Origin: Fidelibacterota bacterium
GTDB lineage: Bacteria > Fidelibacterota > Marinisomatia > SCGC-AAA003-L08 > D37C17
Direction: 5' to 3'
Assembly: GCA_002717625.1 (NCBI GenBank)
Contig: PBEF01000020.1
Location: forward strand, 1-36,896
Length of the DNA stretch: 36,896 nt
The position numbers and the translations under genes are program-made. The notes under the pieces are model-generated. The model was not told the DNA's origin. It did not search any database and was given only the letters and a program-made list of their open reading frames with translations. Shown here piece by piece: positions 1 through 8,698 of this stretch. Position 1 is the stretch's first letter. Every line of letters starts with the position of its first letter.

Positions 1-1
1 T

Positions 2-1279
2 ATTCCAAATCAAGATGTCATTGCTAAAATAAGTAAAATTAAAAAAAACTATGTTGAAGCATACAGCATAGAAACAATCAAAAAATCAAAAGATCAGGTA
101 GATCCACCATGTGAACATTTTGAGTGGTGCGGTGGATGCACGACACAGCAACTTGACTATCAAAAACAACTGTACTTTAAACAAAAACAAATATCTGATA
201 TTTTAAATAAAATTGCAGGTGAAAAAGATATAGATATCAATCCCATCATAGGCTGTGAACAAACTTTTTTTTATAGAAATAAAATGGAATATACATTCTC
301 TGGTGTACCTTGGTATATTGGAGATGAATCCTATGATGATGTTGTGATTGGTCTTCACGTACCTAAACGATTTGATAAAATATTAAATATTAATAAATGT
401 CATATTAATCATGATGTATTTAATGATATTCTTCAAATCTCAAAAGAAGTATCTATTAAAGAAAAGATGGTTCCCTATGATGTTAGAAAACATACTGGAT
501 TTTTAAGATTCTTAGTTATTAGAATTGGTGTGCATACAAATGAGGTGATGGTGAACCTAGTCACAGCTGGTTATAAACCTGAAATTATAAAACCACTTGT
601 AGATGAACTGGTAGATAAAATACCCAATATTAAAAGTATTGTTAATACCATTAATACCAAAAAAAGTAATATTGTATCTGGCACATCTAAACTACTTTAT
701 GGCGATGAGTGTATTAATGAAAAAATTGGAGAGTACACTTTTAAAATTTCTGCAAATTCATTTTTCCAAACAAACTCATATCAAGTTAAAGAATTATATG
801 ATTATATCATTAAAACAGCAGAATTTAAAAAGAGTGATATCGTTTATGATTTATATTGTGGTACTGGTACGATTGGAATTTATCTAGCTAAAAATGTTAA
901 GCATGTTTACGGTATTGAAATTGTAGAAGATGCTATTAAAGATGCAAAAATAAATGCAGAACTTAATAGCATAGATAACATTGATTTTTATTGTGGTGAT
1001 TTAAAGGATGTATTAGGGAGCGATACGATGGATAATATTAAAAAACCCACAACAGTAATCGTAGATCCACCACGACCGGGATTGCACCCAAATACGGTTA
1101 AAAATTTAATAAAGCTATCACCTGAAAAAATTATTTATGTTTCATGTAATCCTGCAACTATGGCACGAGATATAGAAATATTAATAAGTGAGAATTACTC
1201 AATTAAAGACCTGCAACCTATTGATATGTTCCCACATACCCCACATATTGAATGCGTTACTACTTTAATTCTTAATTAA
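2..1279 (+). CDS. rlmD: 23S rRNA (uracil-5-)-methyltransferase, RlmD/RumA family, 5'-partial
   Basis: SAM-dependent m5U methyltransferase of the TrmA/RlmD superfamily, which methylates a uracil in 23S rRNA. The frame is open from the left window edge, so the N-terminus is missing; the first in-frame ATG at 284 is internal. The part before it carries the Fe-S ligand pattern CEHFEWCGGC (about 109-138), typical of RlmD/RumA. Further on come ANSFFQTN, SAM motif I DLYCGTGTIG (about 848-877), VDPPRPGLHP (about 1061-1090), and the catalytic-Cys motif SCNPATMARD (about 1142-1171). The C-terminal MFPHTPHIECV is characteristic of the family. Whether a TRAM domain precedes the Fe-S motif cannot be seen. 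The ABC exporter starts 40 nt downstream on the same strand. The family is certain; RlmD versus a sister paralogue (RlmC or RlmCD) is less so. Confidence 0.9.
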   Translation: MPNQDVIAKISKIKKNYVEAYSIETIKKSKDQVDPPCEHFEWCGGCTTQQLDYQKQLYFKQKQISDILNKIAGEKDIDINPIIGCEQTFFYRNKMEYTFSGVPWYIGDESYDDVVIGLHVPKRFDKILNINKCHINHDVFNDILQISKEVSIKEKMVPYDVRKHTGFLRFLVIRIGVHTNEVMVNLVTAGYKPEIIKPLVDELVDKIPNIKSIVNTINTKKSNIVSGTSKLLYGDECINEKIGEYTFKISANSFFQTNSYQVKELYDYIIKTAEFKKSDIVYDLYCGTGTIGIYLAKNVKHVYGIEIVEDAIKDAKINAELNSIDNIDFYCGDLKDVLGSDTMDNIKKPTTVIVDPPRPGLHPNTVKNLIKLSPEKIIYVSCNPATMARDIEILISENYSIKDLQPIDMFPHTPHIECVTTLILN

Positions 1280-1319
1280 TAGTTTAATCTTATATATTAA
1301 TTTGGAGTAAATTTATAGA

Positions 1320-2222
1320 ATGAATGCTATAGAAATATCATCTTTAAAGAAAACTTATGATACAGGTGACGAGGCACTAAAAGGGATAGACTTAAATATT
1401 AAGAAGGGTTCCTTTTTTGGCCTGCTTGGTCCAAATGGAGCAGGTAAAACAACAACGATTGGTATTTTAACAGGTCTTGTAAATAAAACATCTGGAAATG
1501 CTAAAATTCTAGGGTATGATATAATAAATGATTTTAAACTTGCTCGAAAATCAATTGGATTATCTCCTCAAGAAATTAATTTAGACGTATTCTTTTCGAT
1601 ACGTCAAATTCTACTTTTCCAAGCGGGATATTATGGTGTTACTCAAAAACTTGCTGAAAAGAGAGTTGATACTATATTAAAAAAATTAGATTTATATCAT
1701 AAAAAAGATGAAACTTCAAGGCATCTATCAGGTGGAATGAAAAGACGAATCCAAATTGCAAAATCTCTTGTTCATGATCCTCCAATTCTAATCCTAGATG
1801 AACCAACTGCAGGTGTTGATATTGAATTAAGACACATGCTTTGGGACTATCTAAAAGAATTAAACAATTCAGGTAAAACGATTTTACTAACAACTCATTA
1901 TATTGAAGAAGCTGAAAAACTATGTGATGAAATTGCAATTATCAATAATGGAGAAATTATTAAACAAGGTGAAACAAAATCTATTATTAAAGAAGTAAGT
2001 TTAAATACAATTGAAGTTGAAGTAGACAAACCAAGTAATATTAAACTATCAGATGATTTTGATTTTTCAATAATTGATAACATTATAAAAATTCAAACTA
2101 AGGAAGTAAATAAAGAAATAACAAAAATTATTAAGGAAATTGAGCAAACAACGACTATTAGTAATATCAATATTATCAACAGTTCACTAGAAGATGCTTT
2201 CCTTAAACTAACAAATAAATGA
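1320..2222 (+). CDS. ABC-2 type exporter ATP-binding protein
   Basis: ATPase subunit of an ABC-2 exporter (YadG/DrrA-like), 300 aa. Walker A GPNGAGKTT is at residues 37-45, the signature LSGGM at 136-140, Walker B ILILDEP at 156-162, and the H-loop His at 193 (LLTTHYIEEAE). A C-terminal extension of about 85 residues follows the nucleotide-binding domain, as in DrrA-type ATPases. A GGAG at 1304-1307 lies 12 nt before the ATG. The stop overlaps the next start in ATGA at 2219-2222, so the permease is translationally coupled. The substrate cannot be read from sequence; drugs, lipids or polysaccharides are all possible in this family. Confidence 0.93.
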   Translation: MNAIEISSLKKTYDTGDEALKGIDLNIKKGSFFGLLGPNGAGKTTTIGILTGLVNKTSGNAKILGYDIINDFKLARKSIGLSPQEINLDVFFSIRQILLFQAGYYGVTQKLAEKRVDTILKKLDLYHKKDETSRHLSGGMKRRIQIAKSLVHDPPILILDEPTAGVDIELRHMLWDYLKELNNSGKTILLTTHYIEEAEKLCDEIAIINNGEIIKQGETKSIIKEVSLNTIEVEVDKPSNIKLSDDFDFSIIDNIIKIQTKEVNKEITKIIKEIEQTTTISNINIINSSLEDAFLKLTNK

Positions 2223-2986
2223 ATATAGAATTTTTAACATTTTTACGTAGAGAAATTTATAGATTCATGGTGCTCTATAAGCAAACCATTGTACCCGCAT
2301 TATTATCTTCTTTATTATATATCCTTGTATTTGGAGAAACATTAGGTAATAAAATACCAAAAGAATATTTTGCAACAAGTTATATGAGTTTTATTGTACC
2401 TGGCCTAGCTATGATGTCTGTTATTACACAATCCTATCAAAATAGTGCCTCAAGTATTATGCAAGCAAAATACTTAAGATTTATTGAGGATATATTAATT
2501 GCTCCTTTAAGTGGACTTCAAGTTAGCTTAGGTTACATTATTGGTGGAGCAATGAGAGGATTAATATGCGGATGGGCTATTTTAGTTATGTGTATTATCA
2601 TGCCAAATACAGATTTCAATGTAGATAATTGGTTTTTAACAATGTTATATCTTCTAACGGTTTCGTGGACATTCTCTGCATTTGGAGTTATCATTGGAGT
2701 TATTGCTAAATCATGGGATGAGATTGGAAGTTTTTCTAATTTTATATTTATGCCAATGACATTTCTAGGAGGAGTTTTCTATTCATTAGAAATGCTACCT
2801 AACTGGGCACAAAATATTTCTCTTATAAATCCTATTTACTGGATGATTAGCGGGCTTAGATATTCTACACTAAGCATAGAGGAGATTTCAAATGTAACCT
2901 CTCTTGTTATATGCTTAAGCTTTTCAACTCTTTTTACAATTATAGCTAGCTATCTATTTAAAACAGGATATAAAATAAAATCATAG
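2219..2986 (+). CDS. ABC-2 type exporter permease (YadH-like)
   Basis: Integral-membrane permease of 255 aa with six predicted transmembrane helices, the partner of the ATPase upstream (4-nt ATGA overlap). The C-terminal half has the ABC-2 family pattern FGVIIGVIAKSWDEIGSF, then MPMTFLGGVFYSLEMLP and NPIYWMISGLRYS, a close match to the YadH group. No solute-binding protein is nearby, consistent with export. The last residues (GYKIKS) form a short cytoplasmic tail. A 50-nt AT-rich gap separates it from the K+ channel gene, with no convincing terminator. Substrate unknown. Confidence 0.9.
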   Translation: MNIEFLTFLRREIYRFMVLYKQTIVPALLSSLLYILVFGETLGNKIPKEYFATSYMSFIVPGLAMMSVITQSYQNSASSIMQAKYLRFIEDILIAPLSGLQVSLGYIIGGAMRGLICGWAILVMCIIMPNTDFNVDNWFLTMLYLLTVSWTFSAFGVIIGVIAKSWDEIGSFSNFIFMPMTFLGGVFYSLEMLPNWAQNISLINPIYWMISGLRYSTLSIEEISNVTSLVICLSFSTLFTIIASYLFKTGYKIKS

Positions 2987-3036
2987 TTATAAATATTCTC
3001 TATCACATTATAATAAAAATTTTTACATTTAGATAG

Positions 3037-4134
3037 ATGATAGATACATTTAAAAGAAATTATCTTCTAATAGTTATTTTAGGCATAGCATCTACATGGA
3101 TGATAGGTGCTTTTATAATATCAATTATTGAATCTGGAGAATTTAGTAATTTTACTAATTCTTTATGGTGGACAATAGTTACAATGACTACAGTTGGATA
3201 TGGAGATATGGCTCCTACAACTGGATTGGGTCGTTTTCTTGCTATAATAATTATGTTTATTGGTATTAGCCTAATAGCTGTTGTGACAGGAACAATTTCA
3301 TCAATCTTTACTACAAGAAGAATAATGGAGGGAAAAGGTTTGGGTAATATAACATCAAAAAATCACACATTAATTTGTGGATGGAGTGATAACATTAATA
3401 ATGTAATTGATTCTTTAATGAAGATTGATAAAACTATAGATATTGTTTTAGTAAATAATCAAACTGAAGATAATATTAATAATATTATATCAACATATAA
3501 TAATCATAATATCAAATTTATTAAAGGAGACTTCACCTTAGACTCAACATTAAATAATGCTAATGCATCTGAAGCTAAAAATGCAGTGATAATAAATGAT
3601 GAAAAATTTATCAATGATGAAAAAATTATTTTAGCAACATTATCATTAAAGAAAATATCACCTAAAATTAAAGTTGTAGCGCAACTTAATGATCAAGAGA
3701 AAATATCTTTTCTTAAGAGGGCCAATGTTGATGTTGTATTAACAAACCATAGTTTTGAATCATTTATGACAACGTTCCATATTACAAATCCAAGTGTTGC
3801 GCATGCAATTGAAAATATTATTGATAAAAATTCTGCAAATAATGTTAAAAATAGACGTATCCCTCAAGAATATATTGGAAAGAAATTCTCTGAATTATTT
3901 AATTATTTTTATAATGAAAAAAATGAAATTTGTATTGGGACATTCTATGAAGAAGAAAATATGGGAATATCAGCATTTTTATCATCTGATACATCCGCAT
4001 TAGACAAATTTATAGAAAGCAAATTAAAAGAACATGGACATTCTCTAGATGAAAAAAATAAATTGAACGTCAATCTAAACCCAAATAAAGATGATATTAT
4101 TAATAAAGGTCAAGGAGCTTTAATTATAACATGA
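3037..4134 (+). CDS. Two-TM potassium channel with RCK (TrkA-N/TrkA-C) domain
   Basis: K+ channel subunit, 365 aa. TM1 is at about residues 9-31, a pore helix at about 40-51, the selectivity filter TVGYGD at 52-57, and TM2 at about 66-90; there is no voltage sensor. A cytoplasmic RCK module starts near residue 110 with CGWSDN, where the usual Rossmann GxGxxG is degenerate, so NAD binding is doubtful. A TrkA-C-like region (about 270-365) ends NPNKDDIINKGQGALIIT. An in-frame TAG at 3034-3036 lies directly before the ATG, so the start cannot be further upstream. I see no clear Shine-Dalgarno. The stop overlaps the next gene as ATGA (4131-4134), which puts a cNMP-binding-domain protein under the same translation. 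Gating ligand unknown. Confidence 0.93.
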   Translation: MIDTFKRNYLLIVILGIASTWMIGAFIISIIESGEFSNFTNSLWWTIVTMTTVGYGDMAPTTGLGRFLAIIIMFIGISLIAVVTGTISSIFTTRRIMEGKGLGNITSKNHTLICGWSDNINNVIDSLMKIDKTIDIVLVNNQTEDNINNIISTYNNHNIKFIKGDFTLDSTLNNANASEAKNAVIINDEKFINDEKIILATLSLKKISPKIKVVAQLNDQEKISFLKRANVDVVLTNHSFESFMTTFHITNPSVAHAIENIIDKNSANNVKNRRIPQEYIGKKFSELFNYFYNEKNEICIGTFYEEENMGISAFLSSDTSALDKFIESKLKEHGHSLDEKNKLNVNLNPNKDDIINKGQGALIIT

Positions 4135-4637
4135 ATACAGAAAATTTAAAAAAATTTAATATTTTTGATGATTTAAGTAATAAAGAAATAGATTTATTTA
4201 CAAAAAAAATAGAGCCAAAGTCTTATGCTAAAAATGAAATGATAATGAAAGAAGGAGAACCTGGAGATTCTATTTTATTTTTATTATCTGGAGAAATCAA
4301 CATAACTAAATCCTTAACATTATCTACAAATAAAAATGGGACTAAAGATAATAGAGAAAAAGAGTTCATTAGATGTAAAGCTCAAGATAATATTATTATT
4401 GGAGAAGTATCATTATTTGGAAATAACCATAAAAGAACAGCATCTGCAAAAGCATTAGAAAATTGTGAAATAGGAGCTATAAATAAAAAAGATTTTTTTA
4501 ATATTTGTAATTCTAATAATGAAGTGGGTTATAAAGTTTTAAAAAACATAACAGGTATTATTACAAAAAAATTAATAGATACAAATCATCAAGTCCTAAA
4601 ATTAACAACTGCATTTAGCCTACTAATAGATAACTAA
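4131..4637 (+). CDS. Stand-alone cyclic-nucleotide-binding-domain protein
   Basis: A 168-aa protein made almost entirely of one CNB (Crp/PKA-R type) beta-roll. An N-terminal helix (IFDDLSNKEIDLF) leads to the roll: MIMKEGEPGDSILFLLSGEI at 37-56, then a phosphate-binding cassette with G91-E92 and R102-T103-A104, the Gly-Glu and Arg positions that contact cyclic nucleotide phosphate in this fold. An insert of about 20 polar residues (about 60-80) separates the strands before the cassette. There is no helix-turn-helix, so it is not a Crp-type transcription factor, and no kinase or membrane segment. Its start overlaps the K+ channel stop, which suggests a soluble ligand-sensing partner of the channel. 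That role is inference. Confidence 0.82.
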   Translation: MNTENLKKFNIFDDLSNKEIDLFTKKIEPKSYAKNEMIMKEGEPGDSILFLLSGEINITKSLTLSTNKNGTKDNREKEFIRCKAQDNIIIGEVSLFGNNHKRTASAKALENCEIGAINKKDFFNICNSNNEVGYKVLKNITGIITKKLIDTNHQVLKLTTAFSLLIDN

Positions 4638-4639
4638 AT

Positions 4640-4843
4640 ATGAAATCAACAAAAAAATATACTAATTGGGATAGCGTTGGGACAGGATTAATCATTGGAA
4701 TAATAATTGGAACTATGACAGATAATATTGGTTGGTGGGTAGCAATGGGCTTAATCTTTGGAGCTGCTTTTGATTCTAAAGATACATTTAAAAAAAGAGT
4801 CTCAAATAAGAAAAAAAAAGAAAAACAAATTAATAACTATTAA
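4640..4843 (+). CDS. Small Gly-rich two-helix membrane protein
   Basis: Not recognised as a named family. It has 67 aa. A short polar N-terminus is followed by one or two hydrophobic segments (about 15-46) rich in Gly with a GxxxG-like pattern (GTGLIIGIIIGTMTDN, then GWWVAMGLIFGAAF), then a strongly basic tail (KKRVSNKKKKEK). The ATG lies two nt after the stop of the CNB gene, so it is probably co-translated with the channel pair. The 3' end overlaps the converging aldo/keto reductase gene by 14 nt. It could be a small channel-associated or general membrane protein; function unknown. Its reality is supported by position and composition rather than homology. Confidence 0.6.
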   Translation: MKSTKKYTNWDSVGTGLIIGIIIGTMTDNIGWWVAMGLIFGAAFDSKDTFKKRVSNKKKKEKQINNY

Positions 4844-5774
4844 TTTCTTCTACTACTTTATCTGTGATTAATTTAGAATAATCAATAGATTTTAAATTCT
4901 CTTTTAATTGAGATAATTTTGATGCTCCAATAATAACTGTAGAAACATTTTTATTTTTCAAACACCATAAAATTGCTAACTGAGAAGGTGTAATATTTAA
5001 TTTTTTAGATAATTTTATTATCTTTTTAATCTTATTAAAATCAACTTCACTCATAGAGTCTGCAAGCCATTCATAGCCCTTTACTTTAAATCTCGATTTT
5101 TCAGGAATTCCATCATTATATTTACCTGTTAATAAACCAGAAGCTAAAGGAGACCATATAGTAGAACCAATTTTATATTTTTTAAAAATACTTTTATACT
5201 CTATTTCAAATCTTTCTCTACATAATATATTGTATTGAGGTTGCTCCATTACAGGACCTCTTAAATTATACTTTTTAGCATATGAAAATGCTTTTTTAAT
5301 TTCATCTGCGCTCCATTCAGATGTTCCCCAATACATTATTTTACCTTGATGCAATAAATCATTCATGGCATACACTGTTTCAATAATAGGGGTATCCGGA
5401 TCAGGTCTGTGACAGAAAAAAAGATCTAAATAATCAACTCTAAGTCTTTTTAAAGCAGCATTACATGCATCATGAATATGTTTTTTAGATAAACCTCTCT
5501 GTGTAGGAAGCTCTCCACCCCAAAACACTTTACTAGAAACTATATAAGTATCTCTATCCCATTTAAGTTTTTTAAGTATATTCCCCATTAAAATTTCTGA
5601 TTTACCAGAGGCATATGCTTCAGCATTATCAAAAAAATTAACACCTTGATCGTATGCATAAGCCATACAATTCATAGCATTTTTTTCAGTTAATTGATTT
5701 ACAAAAGTAACCCAAGATCCAAAAGACAATTCACTTATTTTCAATCCTGAATTTCCAAGATTTCTATATTCCAT
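4830..5774 (-). CDS. Aldo/keto reductase, Kv-channel beta-subunit-like (AKR6-type)
   Basis: NADPH-dependent aldo/keto reductase TIM barrel, 314 aa. The catalytic tetrad can be placed at D49, Y54, K82 and H122. Several stretches resemble animal Kv-beta subunits more than the E. coli YghZ group: MEYRNLGNSGLKIS at the N-terminus, KVFWGGELPTQRGLSKKHI (82-100), RPDPDTPIIETV, YWGTSEWSADEI, and the cofactor loop WSPLASGLLTGKY. Kv-beta has Asn at the fourth tetrad position whereas this protein keeps His. AAGGA lies just before the ATG. The gene is 46 nt downstream of rseP and could be last in that operon. It converges on the K+ channel group, overlapping its last gene by 14 nt. Substrate unknown. Confidence 0.9.
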   Translation of the reverse strand: MEYRNLGNSGLKISELSFGSWVTFVNQLTEKNAMNCMAYAYDQGVNFFDNAEAYASGKSEILMGNILKKLKWDRDTYIVSSKVFWGGELPTQRGLSKKHIHDACNAALKRLRVDYLDLFFCHRPDPDTPIIETVYAMNDLLHQGKIMYWGTSEWSADEIKKAFSYAKKYNLRGPVMEQPQYNILCRERFEIEYKSIFKKYKIGSTIWSPLASGLLTGKYNDGIPEKSRFKVKGYEWLADSMSEVDFNKIKKIIKLSKKLNITPSQLAILWCLKNKNVSTVIIGASKLSQLKENLKSIDYSKLITDKVVEEINSY

Positions 5775-5820
5775 TTTTATCCTTAATAATTATTTTATTC
5801 AAAGACCATATTAATAGCAA

Positions 5821-6957
5821 TTATAAGAAAATATTTTTAATATCATTAAAAATTGTTAAAAATAATAGTGACATAATAATCATAAATCCTAAAAATTGAA
5901 TACCATACTTAATTTTTACAGGTATTTCTCTTCTGATAACGCCTTCAATTATAGCAATTAATGCATGGCCACCATCAAGACCTGGTATTGGGAGGATGTT
6001 AATTAAGCCTAAATTAGAACTAATAAATGCCATAAGAGCAAGTAAGCTTAAAAATCCTGCTGATTGAGCAACATCTCCTGCTTGTTTAGCAATACCTAAT
6101 ATTCCAGATACATATTTTAAATCTAAATTACCTGAAATAATTCCAACAAATCCATAAAATGAAGATACGATTATAGTATAAGTTTGTATAACTGAAATTT
6201 TGAATGCTTCAAAAATACTAACTTCTTTTTTTATAGTTTCTGCAGATATTCCCAATACACCAACTCTAACAATTTGTCCTTTATCTAAACCTATTCTTCC
6301 TGGAATTTGAATTTGACTTTTATTAATTTTACCATTTACGGTTTTCCATTCAACTACTACTAATGAATCTACTTTATTTATAACATTAGAACTAATATCA
6401 CTCCAATTATCTATCTTGTTATTATTGATTTTTAATATAGTATCATTTTTATTAAGTCCTAATAAAAATGCAGGAGATTTTACAGCTAATGTATCATTAG
6501 ATTGATTTAATATTGTAATATTCTCTTGCACACTACTTACAATTGGCTGATCACTTGCTAATTCATATGTACCCATAAAAAAAGTTAAAAAAGTATAAAT
6601 CACAATAGATAATATAAAATTCATAATAACACCAGCTGATAAAAACCATAATTTCTGAAATGTATTTTTAGCTCTGAATTCATAATCTTTTATTTCATTT
6701 GAGCCTTGTTCTTCTAAACTCTCATCAATAATACCTGCTACTTTAACATAACCACCAAGGGGGAATAATCCTATCCCATATTCAGTATCACCAATTTTTT
6801 TCTGGATTCCTAAACCAAATAAATTAATACCTACATAAAATTTTTCTACTTTAATACCAACGGATCTAGCAGCTAAAAAATGTCCTAACTCATGTAAAAA
6901 AATTGGAATTGATATAATGAAAATAATTGATAAAAATGAAATTAAAATATCTAACAT
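5821..6957 (-). CDS. rseP: Site-2 intramembrane zinc metalloprotease RseP
   Basis: S2P-type intramembrane protease, which cleaves anti-sigma factors or signal-peptide remnants in the inner membrane; 378 aa. The zinc motif HELGH is at residues 22-26 in the first transmembrane helix. A periplasmic PDZ-like region (about 130-235) contains SPAFLLGLNKNDTILKIN. The second active-site motif NILPIPGLDGGH lies in the third hydrophobic segment near the C-terminus, and a last helix follows. The PDZ region looks single, shorter than the two-PDZ E. coli RseP. The start overlaps the dxr stop by 7 nt, giving translational coupling. No sigma-E/anti-sigma pair is visible in the window. Confidence 0.95.
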   Translation of the reverse strand: MLDILISFLSIIFIISIPIFLHELGHFLAARSVGIKVEKFYVGINLFGLGIQKKIGDTEYGIGLFPLGGYVKVAGIIDESLEEQGSNEIKDYEFRAKNTFQKLWFLSAGVIMNFILSIVIYTFLTFFMGTYELASDQPIVSSVQENITILNQSNDTLAVKSPAFLLGLNKNDTILKINNNKIDNWSDISSNVINKVDSLVVVEWKTVNGKINKSQIQIPGRIGLDKGQIVRVGVLGISAETIKKEVSIFEAFKISVIQTYTIIVSSFYGFVGIISGNLDLKYVSGILGIAKQAGDVAQSAGFLSLLALMAFISSNLGLINILPIPGLDGGHALIAIIEGVIRREIPVKIKYGIQFLGFMIIMSLLFLTIFNDIKNIFL

Positions 6958-8102
6958 ACTCTTTTACTCTTATAATTATTAATAAAATTTTCTGTTTCTA
7001 AAATTGTTTCTTTAATATCATCAATAGTAGGCTCACTAATACTAGAATGTGAATTTAAAGATTCTTCAATGAGTTCAGGAATATCAATGAAATTGATAGA
7101 ATCTTTTAAGAACATATCAACTGCCATATCATTTGCAACATTTAATACGGCAGGATATGTACCAGATTTTTTACCAGCATCATATGCTAATTTTATACAT
7201 TTAAATTTATCATAATCAACTTTTTCAAATGTAAAATTATTATTTTCTGTAAAATCAAAATCAATATTCTTATTTTGAATTCTTTCAGGGTAAGATAGAG
7301 CAAACTGAATAGGGATTCTCATTGTAGGAATACTTAATTGAGCTTTAATTGAACCATCTATAAATTTTACCATAGAATGTATAATAGACTCTGGATGAAT
7401 AACTATATTTATATCATTATAATCAATTTCGAATAAATGATGAGCTTCAATTACCTCAAAACCTTTATTCATCATAGTTGCAGAATCAATTGTAATTTTA
7501 TTGCCCATACTCCAATTAGGATGCTTCAGGGCTTGTTCTTTAGTTATTTGATAAAAATTTTCTTTATCTAATTTTCTAAAAGGACCTCCTGATCCAGTTA
7601 ATATTAATTTATCTATAGAATCTTGATTCTCACCCATAAGACATTGCCACAATGCACTATGTTCACTATCAACCGGGAAAATATTTAAATTTCTGTCTTT
7701 AGCCATTTTTGTTAATATAGAGCCTGCCTGAACTATGCTTTCTTTATTAGATAATGCAATGTTAATATTATTTTCTAATAACTTTACTGATAGATATAAA
7801 CCTTTATATCCAGATATAGCATTCACAACTAAATCAACATCCATACTACATAAATCTGATAAACCCTGACTCCCTTTATATAATTTATTAAATTTAGTTT
7901 GATTACTAAGCTTAGCTAAAATATCATCATTAGAAATACAAGCATATTTGGGATTATACCTATCTATTTGTTTACTAAGCTTATCAATATTAGAATGTCC
8001 TGAAATAAAAACTAATTCAAATTGTTCCTTATAGTCATCTATTATCTCTAATGTTTGACTACCTACAGAACCAGTTGAGCCTAATATTCCAATTTTTTTC
8101 AT
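6951..8102 (-). CDS. dxr: 1-deoxy-D-xylulose-5-phosphate reductoisomerase
   Basis: MEP-pathway enzyme converting DXP to MEP with NADPH, the first committed step to isoprenoids; 383 aa, normal length. The NADPH fold has GSTGSVGSQTLEII at residues 8-21, then ALSNKESIV and the metal-binding FPVDSEHSA motif. The flexible loop and substrate site are seen as GSGGPF, WSMGNKITIDSATMMNKG and EVIEAHHLF. The ATG overlaps the stop of the upstream small gene by 4 nt and its TAG overlaps rseP. The neighbouring uppS uses the isoprenoid units this pathway makes. Confidence 0.96.
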   Translation of the reverse strand: MKKIGILGSTGSVGSQTLEIIDDYKEQFELVFISGHSNIDKLSKQIDRYNPKYACISNDDILAKLSNQTKFNKLYKGSQGLSDLCSMDVDLVVNAISGYKGLYLSVKLLENNINIALSNKESIVQAGSILTKMAKDRNLNIFPVDSEHSALWQCLMGENQDSIDKLILTGSGGPFRKLDKENFYQITKEQALKHPNWSMGNKITIDSATMMNKGFEVIEAHHLFEIDYNDINIVIHPESIIHSMVKFIDGSIKAQLSIPTMRIPIQFALSYPERIQNKNIDFDFTENNNFTFEKVDYDKFKCIKLAYDAGKKSGTYPAVLNVANDMAVDMFLKDSINFIDIPELIEESLNSHSSISEPTIDDIKETILETENFINNYKSKRVC

Positions 8103-8698
8103 ATACTATACCTTAATGAAATATATGGTAAAGCTAGATCTATGTAATTATTTAAATATCCATTTACACCAAAAGTAAATAGCCATTTATTATTAAATGA
8201 TTTTAAAATACTAAAACCATATTGATTAGTCTTATGTTGATCATCAACTTTACCATATGATGGTAAAATCCATATAGATTTTATTTTAATAGAAGCTAAT
8301 AAAAAATATAATATACCTTTATAATTATAATTAATATCATCTTTATACTTTATTTTTTGATAATTAAGGCCTAGAACTAAACTTTTAAAAATTTCAGACT
8401 TGAAATTAGATGAATATTTAATAGCTAAATTATGTTTTAAATACATATCATCTTCAATTAAAATAGGCCTAAATGAACCAGAAAAACACAAATTATCAGA
8501 GAACCAATTGTGAACATTAAATTCATAATTAGAATATGAATTTTCATATAGATTAATACCTATAGAAGTTTTAGATGTACTATATGGAACAAAATCTATA
8601 GATATATATTCATATTCATTATTTACCATATTACTAGATAATAATATACCTGTAAATGATAAAAATAAAATTAATACTTTAAATAAGTCCTCTTTCAC
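8099..8698 (-). CDS. Uncharacterised small envelope/beta-barrel-like protein
   Basis: No family recognised. About 199 aa from a GTG start at 8698. An in-frame TTG at 8710 is a second option; no ATG fits before residue 30 or so. A hydrophobic stretch (FKVLILFLSFTGILLS) looks like a signal peptide. The rest alternates polar and hydrophobic residues with many Tyr, Asn and Phe, as in a small outer-membrane beta-barrel, and it ends LPYISLRYSI. The 5' end overlaps lpxA by about 20 nt and the 3' end overlaps dxr by 4 nt, so it is held inside the lipid A/isoprenoid operon. A role in envelope assembly is guessed from position only. Confidence 0.65.
   Translation of the reverse strand: MKEDLFKVLILFLSFTGILLSSNMVNNEYEYISIDFVPYSTSKTSIGINLYENSYSNYEFNVHNWFSDNLCFSGSFRPILIEDDMYLKHNLAIKYSSNFKSEIFKSLVLGLNYQKIKYKDDINYNYKGILYFLLASIKIKSIWILPSYGKVDDQHKTNQYGFSILKSFNNKWLFTFGVNGYLNNYIDLALPYISLRYSI

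Noticed and set aside
4131-4637. Crp/Fnr-type transcription factor
   Set aside because: There is no helix-turn-helix; the protein ends soon after the CNB domain.
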